A stretch of 7,531 bases of DNA from Spartobacteria bacterium (GCA_025350985.1 JANXWU010000227.1:1-7531), one strand, 5' to 3'. Shown: positions 1-6,194, numbered from the stretch's first letter. Program-made: numbers and translations. The notes: generated by a model from the letters alone, not told the origin.

Positions 1-35
1 GATGGAGCTTCCGCCGAATGGCGGACGCCGCGCTG

Positions 36-470
36 CTACGCGAACTGGGGTGGAGCGTGCGAAAGCAGGCTCCGGTTCAAAACCAATTCAGCAAACGTCG
101 GTGAGTCCGGCGGCGGGCCGGTGACGGGCGTGGCGTCGAGCGGTTCCGGCAGTGCGACGGTGAAAACGAGCATCCACTCGACCGGCAGCGTGAAGCTTTC
201 CAACGACACGGTCGGAACTTTCGTGCCATCAGGCACGACGACCGTGAGTGACTTGCAGCAGCCCTGCGGCATCGTCGGGCACGGCTTTTCGTCGTGCTGC
301 TGCGGCGCGGAATTGTGGTGGCAGCCCCCGCTTTCCTCCGCAGCAATCCGCGCGGTTTTCGCCGTCAGCATTTCCGCGAGCGCGCAGTGGTTCGAGAGCA
401 CCAGCCACGCGAAGAACGCCACGGTGACGGTGGCGGCGCGAAGCGCGGAATTGGTGCGGATGGCGTTCAC
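36..470 (-). CDS. Small exported Cys/His-rich protein of unknown function
   Basis: A 144-residue protein. No characterised family is recognised. Residues about 12-33 form a hydrophobic segment after a short Arg-containing N-terminus, which looks like a Sec signal peptide or single anchor, so the rest should be periplasmic or extracellular. A cluster of potential metal ligands follows at about residues 49-73: CHH, HDEKPC and GCC. The C-terminal half is Pro-rich and ends in LLSHAPP, a tail I recall from small verrucomicrobial proteins encoded near heavy-metal efflux genes; that link is memory, not shown here, because the downstream neighbour lies outside the window. The start is a GTG at 468-470. 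An in-frame TAA at 486-488 closes the frame upstream, and no ATG lies before the signal segment. No clear Shine-Dalgarno is seen. The export prediction is fairly safe; metal binding is an inference. Confidence 0.65.
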   Translation of the reverse strand: MNAIRTNSALRAATVTVAFFAWLVLSNHCALAEMLTAKTARIAAEESGGCHHNSAPQQHDEKPCPTMPQGCCKSLTVVVPDGTKVPTVSLESFTLPVEWMLVFTVALPEPLDATPVTGPPPDSPTFAELVLNRSLLSHAPPQFA

Positions 471-586
471 TGCTGCACCGAGACTTTAGGCGTCCGACGG
501 GTAAATAGCAAGGGTGCTTCCCGATGATGTGCCTTCAATGCAATACGTCTTTCAAAATCCCTCGCGATTTCTCGGTGGCAAAAAAT

Positions 587-628
587 CAAAACAAAAAGAC
601 CCCGGACAGCGTGAGCTAGTCGGGGTCT
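587..628 (-). terminator. Intrinsic terminator downstream of the radC remnant
   Basis: Read on the minus strand, AGACCCCG (628-621) and CGGGGTCT (604-597) form a perfect 8-bp GC-rich stem. The 16-nt loop can add a GAC/GTC extension with one bulged base. The 3' arm runs straight into TTTTTGTTTTG, a typical U-tract. It lies 7 nt after the stop codon of the radC fragment, the expected place for that gene's terminator. It would also insulate the small exported-protein gene downstream at 36-470. Confidence 0.85.
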
Positions 629-635
629 GCGTGGG

Positions 636-830
636 CTAAATGATGCCCGCTTCGCGCAAGGAACAATGCCGGTTGTGACCAATGATGACATGGTCGGTCC
701 CTTCCACCCGGATAATCCGTCCGGCCTCCACGAGTTGCCGCGTCAGCGTCGTGTCTGCCTGTGACGGCACGGGGTCGCCGCTGGGATGGTTGTGCATCAA
801 CACGACCGAGTAAGCCGCGCCGAAGACTAC
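636..830 (-). pseudogene. radC: 3' fragment of a RadC/JAB-domain (UPF0758) gene
   Basis: About 64 codons, ending in TAG at 636-638, match the C-terminal third of RadC-family proteins. The JAMM metalloprotease-fold core is visible as HNHPSGDPVPSQAD (HxHx7SxxD). It is followed by LTRQLVEAGRI, the DHVIIG strand and the closing SLREAGII. The N-terminal helix-hairpin-helix region and the upstream catalytic Glu strand are missing. The open frame continues to 938 on this strand, but that stretch has no RadC character and is antisense to a higA-like remnant. RadC resemblance stops near 820-830. The family's biochemical role is uncertain; the old link to recombinational repair has been questioned. A fragment without its N-terminal half is unlikely to work. 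A short stand-alone JAB-domain gene remains possible but is less likely. Confidence 0.75.
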
Positions 831-930
831 ATGAAACCGATGCGGCTTTCGCAGAATGCGGTCGCGAAGGCGCTCGGTGTGCCCCCCACGCCGTATTAAC
901 GGAATAGTCCACGGCAAGTGGGCGATCTCA
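822..930 (+). pseudogene. higA: Frameshifted shard of a HigA-type (XRE/HTH) antitoxin gene
   Basis: From 822 the plus strand encodes EDYMKPMRLSQNAVAKALGV and then PP, closely resembling the HTH start of HigA addiction-module antitoxins (family pattern close to KPLGLSQNxLAxALGVPPxRINEIVHGKR). In that frame the reading runs into TAA at 897-899. One step over, from 889, the sequence resumes as RRINGIVHGKWAI, so the frame breaks inside the CCCCCCA run at 882-888. Two family-typical residues look altered: E to G in RINGI and R to W in GKW, each explicable by a single transition. The match fades after about 930, and no HigB toxin gene is present. This is a dead fragment of about 36 codons. It is too short and too broken to act as an antitoxin, and it lies head to head against the radC remnant. 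Confidence 0.7.
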
Positions 931-1152
931 CTCGACAAGTCGGTTAGTCACAAGATTCTCACCTCTAGTGGGCACACATCGCGAACGCTGTGACCGCAAC
1001 GCCTATGCGCTGCAGCGAACGGCGGCGGACGGAGCAAACATCATCGTTATTCCTAGCAATTCACGAAGTGCTCAAAGCGAGGCCAGAAATAAAAGCCGGT
1101 TTGTGTTATTTTATTTATTGACTTGTTTGTTCTGTTCGTTATTTTCTATTTT
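931..1152. other. Intergenic stretch with AT-rich leader before the integration operon
   Basis: No gene is supported here. The first 150 bases are of mixed composition and may contain further decayed coding remnants that I cannot identify. From about 1085 the sequence becomes strongly AT-rich up to the ATG at 1153. It contains GTTATTTT twice (1105-1112 and 1138-1145) and a -35-like TTGACT at 1118-1123. A matching -10 at normal spacing is poor (ATTTTC at 1141-1146), so the promoter is only a candidate. If it were used, the transcript would begin almost at the ATG. No Shine-Dalgarno precedes that ATG. Confidence 0.4.
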
Positions 1153-1506
1153 ATGAAACGAACCAAATCCCGTTCCAAAAAGAGAAATCCTAAATCGCTC
1201 CCGGATACCGAGAACGCGTTTCCACCCAATGTCCTGCCAGTCGATCCAAACAAAGTCCCGGCCCCTGACGCTTTTCTGGAAGAGGCAAAAAATGAGCCGA
1301 AACGAAAACTCATCACTGATCACCTTCTAACGATCAATCACTTGCGAAATGAGAAAAGATTCACCTTCCGAGCGATTGCGGAGTGGCTGACTGAGCGGGG
1401 CATCACCGCCGATCACAGTGCCGTATATCGGGCTTATTTAAGTGTGATTCCCGAAGATCGACGGCATCCTGATGAGGATTGGTCAGATATTGATGTGCCG
1501 GATTGA
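1153..1506 (+). CDS. Small basic/acidic HTH-like protein, first gene of the integration operon
   Basis: A 117-residue protein of no family I can name. Residues 1-12 are very basic (KRTKSRSKKR). A Pro/Asp-rich linker follows to about residue 40. The centre (about 55-95) is predicted helical and contains FTFRAIAEWLTERGITADHS and VYRAYL, spaced like a resolvase-type or MerR-type helix-turn-helix ('the residue tests the environment, then the helix reads'). The C-terminus is acidic (DEDWSDIDVPD). ATG at 1153 is chosen because the 10 codons upstream are a Phe-rich run opening with TTG. The stop lies 9 nt before the excisionase-like gene, so the two are probably co-transcribed. By position it may be a regulator or accessory factor of the integrase; that is inference. 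It is AT-richer than the chromosomal genes to its right, in keeping with transfer. Confidence 0.6.
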   Translation: MKRTKSRSKKRNPKSLPDTENAFPPNVLPVDPNKVPAPDAFLEEAKNEPKRKLITDHLLTINHLRNEKRFTFRAIAEWLTERGITADHSAVYRAYLSVIPEDRRHPDEDWSDIDVPD

Positions 1507-1515
1507 TAAGGTTTT

Positions 1516-1707
1516 ATGGGAGAAGAACAATTACCACCTGCTGACAAACTGCTGCGCAAACGCGAAGTTGCGGAGCGTTGGGCTTGCTCAATGAGAACCG
1601 TAGAGCGTGAAGTGTTGGATGGTAATTTAAACCGCATTAAAATTCGTGGCGGCGTCCGTTTTCGTGAAAGTGATGTGAACAAAATCATCAAGGGGAGAAA
1701 CCAATGA
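1516..1707 (+). CDS. Excisionase-like helix-turn-helix protein
   Basis: A 63-residue protein matching the small MerR-like excisionase (HTH_17) pattern. Residues 12-60 read LLRKREVAERWACSMRTVER, a linker, and then RIKIRGGVRFRESDVNKII: a winged HTH in which a helix pair is followed by a basic beta-wing and a closing RFxxxDV helix. Such proteins bind and bend att-site DNA and steer a tyrosine recombinase towards excision, or act as transcriptional regulators. ATG 1516 has a weak AAGG four bases upstream. The TGA at 1705-1707 overlaps the integrase ATG (1704-1706) as ATGA, so translation of the two is probably coupled. The adjacent integrase gives strong support to the excisionase role. A pure repressor role cannot be excluded. 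Confidence 0.75.
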   Translation: MGEEQLPPADKLLRKREVAERWACSMRTVEREVLDGNLNRIKIRGGVRFRESDVNKIIKGRNQ

Positions 1708-2999
1708 TCCACAAAGTTGAAAAACGCCGGTATCGTAAAAACGGAGGGCTGAAAACGACGCGGAATTACTACCTGCGTCATCGGTTCGGAAACATGCTCG
1801 TTGACCGCTGGAAATCTCTTGGCGTGACAGACAAGCAGGTGGCCGAAAGGAAAGCGCAAGAATTTCGGCAGGAAAAAGAGCGTGAGGCAGCGGGGATCAT
1901 CGAGCCCAAAGTGATTCGTGACGCCGCAACGAGGCGGCTGGCCGCCCATTTGGAAGATTATGTTGCCGACTTGGAAAAGCGTAATCGCGCCGGTCGCAAC
2001 GGCAGAGGCGGGCGTCAGCTCAAGATGCGGGGCGGCACGCTGCTCGATGAGTGCAAGTGGAGCGTCTCATCCCATGTCAGCGCGGATTCGTTCAATCGCA
2101 TGGAGAACCGGACAGAAAAAATCAGCGCGGACGCTCAACCATTATTTGCAGGCGATGATTTCGTTTTTGAACTGGCTGGAACGCGTGGGGAGAATCAAAT
2201 GCAATCCGTTGAAATTCGTTTCGAAAATTGACGAACGCGGCCAAGCGAAAAGAGTGCGGCGCGCTTTCACGGATGATGAATTGCGGCGAATCGTTTCGGG
2301 ATCGGGATCGCGCGGGATCATTTATTTTACCGCTGCGCGCACGGGATTACGCCAGGAAGAATTGCGGCAACTGATTTGGGAGGACGTGCAACTGGATGTG
2401 ACGCCACCGCGAGTGCGCGTGCGCGTTGTCTGCGCGAAAATAAAAAAGAGGAATTCGTTCCGCTCCTGCCTGAGATCGAGGAGGCGTTGAAAATGCACCG
2501 GCCAGCGAATTGGTCGCGGCTGAATTTGGTTTTTCCAAATGGCGTGCCGCGTGCGTCGATGCTGCGGAAAGATGCGGAGAAAAACGGTGTCGCGTATCGG
2601 GATGAGGCGGGGCGTTACGCGGATTTTCACGCGCTGCGTCACACATGGGGAACATTTCTCCAGCGGAACGGGATCGCACAGCGCTACGCAATGAATCTTC
2701 TGCGCCATAGCGACATGAAACTCACGGTAAAAGTTTATACCGACGAATCGCAGTTGCCGATTTACGATGCGATCAAAACTCTTCCGCGCTTGTTCGGGGG
2801 GTATACACAAATACGCGCACAGATTTCAGACAAAACGGGTCTTTTGGAGTCGCAGCCTGTCGCAAGAAGCGGTGAAAATAAATACGCAAAACCCATTGAG
2901 AATGAGTTGATTAGTCCGGTGCTGACGCCCCCTGTCGCATCTGGGCAAATGGAGCGGGCGAAGGGATTCGAACCCTCGACGTCTACCTTGGCAAGGTAG
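1704..2999 (+). pseudogene. int: Tyrosine recombinase / integrase with two compensating frame changes
   Basis: A phage-type integrase spread over three reading-frame segments. Codons 1704 to about 2096 give a basic N-terminal arm domain and the start of the core-binding domain (AAHLEDYVADLEKR to VSADSF). Reading then steps +1 near 2091-2098 and continues as AWRTGQKKSARTLNHYLQAM and FLNWLERVGRI. It returns to the first frame at the A-run 2437-2440, giving AK-NKKEEFVPLLPE. All catalytic residues survive: Arg at 2350 (TGLRQEEL), a candidate Lys near 2440, HALR at 2628-2639, His at 2706 (LRHSD) and Tyr at 2736 (VYTD). The length is typical of the family. A good Shine-Dalgarno (GGGGAG, 1692-1697) precedes ATG 1704. 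The gene is probably recently inactivated, or the two indels are sequencing errors; the second lies in a homopolymer. The last 16 codons and the stop read antisense into the tRNA-Gly gene. Confidence 0.85.
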
Positions 3000-3025
3000 T
3001 GCTCTACCAACTGAGCTACGCCCGC
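2950..3025 (-). tRNA. tRNA-Gly (anticodon GCC)
   Basis: On the minus strand the acceptor arm GCGGGCG (3025-3019) pairs perfectly with CGCCCGC (2960-2954). A U discriminator (2953) and an encoded CCA (2952-2950) follow. The D-arm GCTC/GAGC is present, as are the anticodon stem CTACC/GGTAG around the loop TTGCCAA (anticodon GCC), and the T-arm AGGG-TTCGAAT-CCCT. This decodes GGC/GGU glycine codons. Its 3' end faces the integrase gene, the usual arrangement when a tRNA 3' half serves as the bacterial attachment site. The integrated DNA has left an intact tRNA. Confidence 0.97.
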
Positions 3026-3056
3026 GTGACCGTGCGCTTTTTCATGCGCGAGGCGA

Positions 3057-3085
3057 ACCGTAAAGGCAACACGAAATCCGTGCAA
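3057..3085 (-). promoter_or_regulatory. Candidate sigma-70 promoter of tRNA-Gly
   Basis: On the minus strand TTGCAC (3085-3080) is followed after exactly 17 nt by TACGGT (3062-3057). The -35 matches consensus at five of six positions and the -10 keeps the key TAnnnT. Start of transcription is expected near 3050, giving a leader of about 25 nt before the tRNA 5' end at 3025. It is a single candidate found by eye. Confidence 0.5.
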
Positions 3086-3158
3086 GGGGATTTTCAAAAG
3101 CGGCGCGCGGCGTGGAAAATTCCTTTGCAACTCGGAACGCACATGGCAATTCCTCGGC

Positions 3159-3941
3159 ATGGCGTCGAGCCGTCTCCAACAAATTCTGGACGTGAAGGAA
3201 GCCGAAATTCGGAAGCTTCTTCCGCGCGTGGAAATGCTTCGCGCCAGCGCGTTGCTGCGCAATGATTTTCGACCGTTCGCAAGCGCCATTGATCGCGGGT
3301 CGGACGCTCTGGGCCTCATCGCGGAGGTGAAAAAAGCGTCGCCATCGGCGGGGGCGATCGTGGAGTCGTTCGATCCGGTTGCCATCGCCCAGACTTACGA
3401 AGCAGCAGGAGCGCACGCCGTTTCGGTGCTCACCGACGAGCAGTTTTTCCAAGGCAGCCTGAGTGACTTGACGCGCGTGCGCGCGGCGATTTCGCTGCCG
3501 GTTTTGCGGAAGGATTTCATCCTGCACGAGGCGCAGATTTTCGAGGCGGTGTGCGCGGGGGCGGACGCGATTTTGCTGATTGTCGCGGCGCTCGAACAGG
3601 CGCAGCTCGCGAAGCTGCACGAGATCGCGCGGGCTTTCCCGCTCGACGTTTTAGTGGAAGTCCACACGCTGGAAGAACTCGACCGCGCGCTCGGCATCGG
3701 TGCGGAATTGGCCGGCATCAACAACCGCAACCTCGCGACGTTCGAGGTCGATTTGAAGGCGACCGAGGAAATCAGCGAGCACGCGCCGGATGACGTGATT
3801 CTCGTCAGCGAAAGCGGCCTCAAAACCGCCGCCGACACGCGGCGCGTTTTTGAGTCCGGCTGCAGCGCCATTCTCGTCGGCGAAACGCTCATGCGCAGCA
3901 GCGACGTGGCGGCGACGGTGGGCGAACTGCTCACCCTGTAG
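3159..3941 (+). CDS. trpC: Indole-3-glycerol phosphate synthase
   Basis: A 260-residue cytoplasmic TIM-barrel enzyme of tryptophan biosynthesis. It closes the ring of CdRP (1-(2-carboxyphenylamino)-1-deoxyribulose 5-phosphate) to indole-3-glycerol phosphate with loss of CO2 and water. The family signatures appear in order: LQQILDVKEAEI at the N-terminus, LIAEVKKASPSAG (53-65, with K58), PVLRKDFI (K118), LVEVHTLEEL (E167), GINNRNL (188-192), VSESGL (E218) and ILVGE at 239-242 for phosphate binding. Length is normal and the frame is unbroken. ATG 3159 gives the expected N-terminus, but no clear Shine-Dalgarno is visible. No other trp gene is in the window, so it is a stand-alone copy here, divergent from tRNA-Gly. 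The upstream 130 bases are shared with the tRNA promoter. Confidence 0.97.
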   Translation: MASSRLQQILDVKEAEIRKLLPRVEMLRASALLRNDFRPFASAIDRGSDALGLIAEVKKASPSAGAIVESFDPVAIAQTYEAAGAHAVSVLTDEQFFQGSLSDLTRVRAAISLPVLRKDFILHEAQIFEAVCAGADAILLIVAALEQAQLAKLHEIARAFPLDVLVEVHTLEELDRALGIGAELAGINNRNLATFEVDLKATEEISEHAPDDVILVSESGLKTAADTRRVFESGCSAILVGETLMRSSDVAATVGELLTL

Positions 3942-4005
3942 CGGCCGTCGCAGTTCTGGAAAACGACCGACCAAAAATGCGGGCGGCATTCCGGGCGGTG
4001 AAAGG

Positions 4006-4027
4006 TTTTACAACTCTTTTGCAACTT
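4006..4027 (+). repeat. Tandem 11-bp T-rich direct repeat
   Basis: Two adjacent 11-mers, TTTTaCAACTc (4006-4016) and TTTTgCAACTt (4017-4027), differ at two positions. They sit directly upstream of a -35-like TTGACA. The period is about one helical turn, which would put both copies on the same DNA face. It could be a regulator site, an UP-like element, or chance in a T-rich patch. Confidence 0.5.
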
Positions 4028-4028
4028 T

Positions 4029-4034
4029 TTGACA
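4029..4034 (+). promoter_or_regulatory. Candidate -35 box for the HEAT-repeat gene
   Basis: A perfect TTGACA lies 35 bases before the ATG at 4070, in an otherwise GC-rich region. At 17-nt spacing the -10 position (4052-4057, GTGCAA) is poor. Looser matches (CAAACT, AACTAT) lie 20-22 nt away. The location makes a promoter likely, but the exact -10 is not resolved. Confidence 0.4.
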
Positions 4035-4069
4035 TGCCTCTCCTTCGCTCTGTGCAAACTATCGCCGTC

Positions 4070-6088
4070 ATGAAAAAACTTCCGCTGGTTTTGTGGCTCG
4101 CCTTTTTCAACACCCTCGCGCACGGTGCGCCGCGCGAGGAATGGTTCCGCAATCTCTCGCTCGAAAACGCCGTCGCCGGCTCCGACCTCATCCTAGCGGC
4201 CCAAGTCGTGGACGTGACGGAGATCAAACTCATGCGCGGCGGCAAAGGCGAGAGCGCGATGTTCCAATACAAATTCAAACCCGCGCGCGTGCTCAAGGGC
4301 GTGTTCGCGCGCGAGGAGTTGTCTCTTGGCAGCGCCGACCTCGGCCTGCATCGCGCCGAGGATATGAAGCAAATCAAACCCGGCGCGTTCATGTTGATTT
4401 TTCTCGGCCGCTCCGACGTGGGCTACCGGAATAACAACATAAATAACGGCAACGTCGCTCACTCGATGCCGCCGTTGCGTGCGGCAAACGATCCGCTGCT
4501 CGACGCTGTCCGCGTGCTGCTGGCGGTGAACGCCGAGCGCGACCGCGCCCAACGCGTCTCACTTTTGCTCGACGGTCTGAAAACAGCAAGCGGTCCCGGC
4601 GCGGTCGCGCTGCTCGAAGCGCTCCAGCGCCGGGCGTTGCTCGCGGCGCAAAACGGCGGAGTCGCCGACGCCGTCACGAAACATCTCGCCGACAATTCGC
4701 CGGCCGTGCGCGAAGCCGCCGCGCACACGTTGCGCGCGGTTCTCGAAGCCGATTATCTCGAACACGCGCCGCTGCGCGAGGCGGCCGTGGCGAAAAATGT
4801 GGACGCCTTGAGTCTGGCCGATCCGCACACGTTCGCGCGCGTGGCCGCCATCCGCTCGTTGGGCGCGGCCGGTGCCGCTTCCACAAAAAATGACGAAGCC
4901 ATCAAGCGCCTCGTGCCCGACGCGGCTGGCGTCGGATTGCTCAACACACTCGAACGCGCCGCGCAATTTCGCGCGCTCGGCGACCTGAAGTCGGCGGCGC
5001 TTGGGGACGACATCGAGTCGTTCATCGCATTGGTGCCGATCGACGACGAGGGCGAATATTCGCGTGCGGTCGAATACGCGCTGGCGCGAGTTCATCCCGT
5101 CAAAGCCGCCGCGCTGCTGAACTTGCGCGTGGGTCTAAAAATTTCCGCCGGCCTCGACGCGCGGGTCGAAATCGAATCGTTCCAGCATCTGCCGCCGGAA
5201 ACGGCGATCCCGATCTTGATCGAAATTTCCAAACTCAATCTGAATGGTGATGAAAAATCCGCGCTGGCAGAAACGTGCCGCAAATTGGTCGAGCAAAAAC
5301 CCGACCCGCGGCTGGTGGAGCCGCTTGCGGGCTTGCTCGCGCCCGATGAACCGTCGCGCGATTCGGCGATGGCGGCGCTTTTGAAAATCGACACGGACGA
5401 CGCGGCGAAGGCGCTCCAACCGCACTTGCGCGAGGAGCAGAATCTGTTGCGGAAACTGCAAGTCGCCGAAATGCTCGGGCACCACGGCATCCGCGACGGC
5501 TATGTGTTTGCCATTGAGCACGCGAGCGAATGGTGGCTGCTCGAACAGGCCGTCAGCGCCCTCGCGGCGATCAAGGAACCGCAGGCCGTTACGCGACTGA
5601 AGGAGATTTTGGAGACGAGCAATGACACGGCGTGGAACACTGCCGCCGTGCGCGCGCTGGGCGCGATGGGCGTTCAGGAAATGACGCCGAAGTTTTTGTC
5701 CCTGCTCGAGGACTTGCGGAATCCACTCGCCCCGGCGGCGCTGATCGCGCTGGCCGATCTGGGCGAACGCAAAGCCCTCGACAAAGCACGCGAAGGGCTG
5801 GCGTCCCGCAACGGCTTCATCGTCACCGCCAGCGCGCGCGCCGCGGGCAAACTACTCGCGCTGCCTGGCGTGCAGGACGTTGATTTGCGGAGCAAGCTCG
5901 CCGCGCTCCTCGCCGACCCGGACGCTGAAGAAAGCGCGCGGATCGCGGCCCTGAATGGGCTTCTCGCGATCAAGGATGAGCGTCTCGATGCCGCGCTCGC
6001 GAAGGTCGTTCGAGAAACCAAACTCGAAAACAGCGAGCTCTTGCAGCGGGTGGAAAAACTTTTGCGCGAGCGAAAAGTGACGCTGTAA
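4070..6088 (+). CDS. Exported HEAT-repeat protein
   Basis: A 672-residue protein starting MKKLPLVLWLAFFNTLAHGA, a clear signal peptide with likely cleavage near residue 19-20. That is why ATG 4070 is preferred over the in-frame ATG at 3977, which would bury the signal. Residues about 21-145 form a separate N-terminal domain: a beta-strand pattern around ILAAQVVDVTEIK, FQYKFKPARVLKG and GAFMLIFLGRS, recalling the VLKG-containing domain ahead of repeats in many exported proteins. From about 165 to the end the sequence is helical with HEAT/PBS-lyase-like repeats, for example VREAAAHTLRAVLEA, ARVAAIRSLGAAGA, TAAVRALGAMG, APAALIALADLGE and ARIAALNGLLAIKDE. Such repeats are protein-binding scaffolds. 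No catalytic motif is seen and the partner is unknown. It follows trpC by 128 nt with its own candidate promoter, so it is probably a separate unit. Confidence 0.85.
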   Translation: MKKLPLVLWLAFFNTLAHGAPREEWFRNLSLENAVAGSDLILAAQVVDVTEIKLMRGGKGESAMFQYKFKPARVLKGVFAREELSLGSADLGLHRAEDMKQIKPGAFMLIFLGRSDVGYRNNNINNGNVAHSMPPLRAANDPLLDAVRVLLAVNAERDRAQRVSLLLDGLKTASGPGAVALLEALQRRALLAAQNGGVADAVTKHLADNSPAVREAAAHTLRAVLEADYLEHAPLREAAVAKNVDALSLADPHTFARVAAIRSLGAAGAASTKNDEAIKRLVPDAAGVGLLNTLERAAQFRALGDLKSAALGDDIESFIALVPIDDEGEYSRAVEYALARVHPVKAAALLNLRVGLKISAGLDARVEIESFQHLPPETAIPILIEISKLNLNGDEKSALAETCRKLVEQKPDPRLVEPLAGLLAPDEPSRDSAMAALLKIDTDDAAKALQPHLREEQNLLRKLQVAEMLGHHGIRDGYVFAIEHASEWWLLEQAVSALAAIKEPQAVTRLKEILETSNDTAWNTAAVRALGAMGVQEMTPKFLSLLEDLRNPLAPAALIALADLGERKALDKAREGLASRNGFIVTASARAAGKLLALPGVQDVDLRSKLAALLADPDAEESARIAALNGLLAIKDERLDAALAKVVRETKLENSELLQRVEKLLRERKVTL

Positions 6089-6100
6089 GCGCGGGTGTCA

Positions 6101-6194
6101 GAGTGGCGGCATGGAGTGCCACTCGTGCGAGGGTGAAACCTTCACGCGTGAATTACGTGTTCGAGCCCGCGGGCTTGTTGGAGCCTCCTCGGCT
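6101..6194. other. Convergent intergenic gap with clustered palindromes
   Basis: This lies between the end of the HEAT-repeat gene (plus) and the end of rhaM (minus). It contains GAGTGGC/GCCACTC (6101-6107 and 6118-6124), a perfect TTCACGCGTGAA (6141-6152), a perfect AGCCCGCGGGCT (6164-6175) and AGCC/GGCT (6182-6185 and 6191-6194). None is followed by a U-tract on either strand, so none is a textbook terminator. One or more may still end the two convergent transcripts. Confidence 0.4.

Noticed and set aside
10..25. TCCGCC-GAAT-GGCGGA hairpin after the exported-protein gene
   Set aside because: The 6-bp stem is real, but no U-tract follows on the minus strand, so a terminator is not supported.
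968..1156. A 62-codon open frame on the plus strand
   Set aside because: It has no recognisable motif, its hydrophobic tail is only the translation of the AT-rich leader, and it overlaps the next gene's start.
1434..1949. A 171-codon minus-strand frame opposite the excisionase and integrase
   Set aside because: No family resemblance, and the opposite strand carries well-supported genes.
3125..3153. TTGCAA plus 17 nt as a trpC promoter
   Set aside because: The -10 position reads AATTCC, a poor match, and it would start transcription at or beyond the ATG.
2762..3620. Long minus-strand open frames across the tRNA and trpC
   Set aside because: They are antisense to a strong trpC match and to the tRNA, with Arg-rich low-complexity translations typical of GC-rich shadow frames.
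3977..4069. Upstream in-frame ATG for the HEAT-repeat gene
   Set aside because: It would add 31 residues ahead of a clean signal peptide starting at 4070 and would place the start upstream of the likely promoter.
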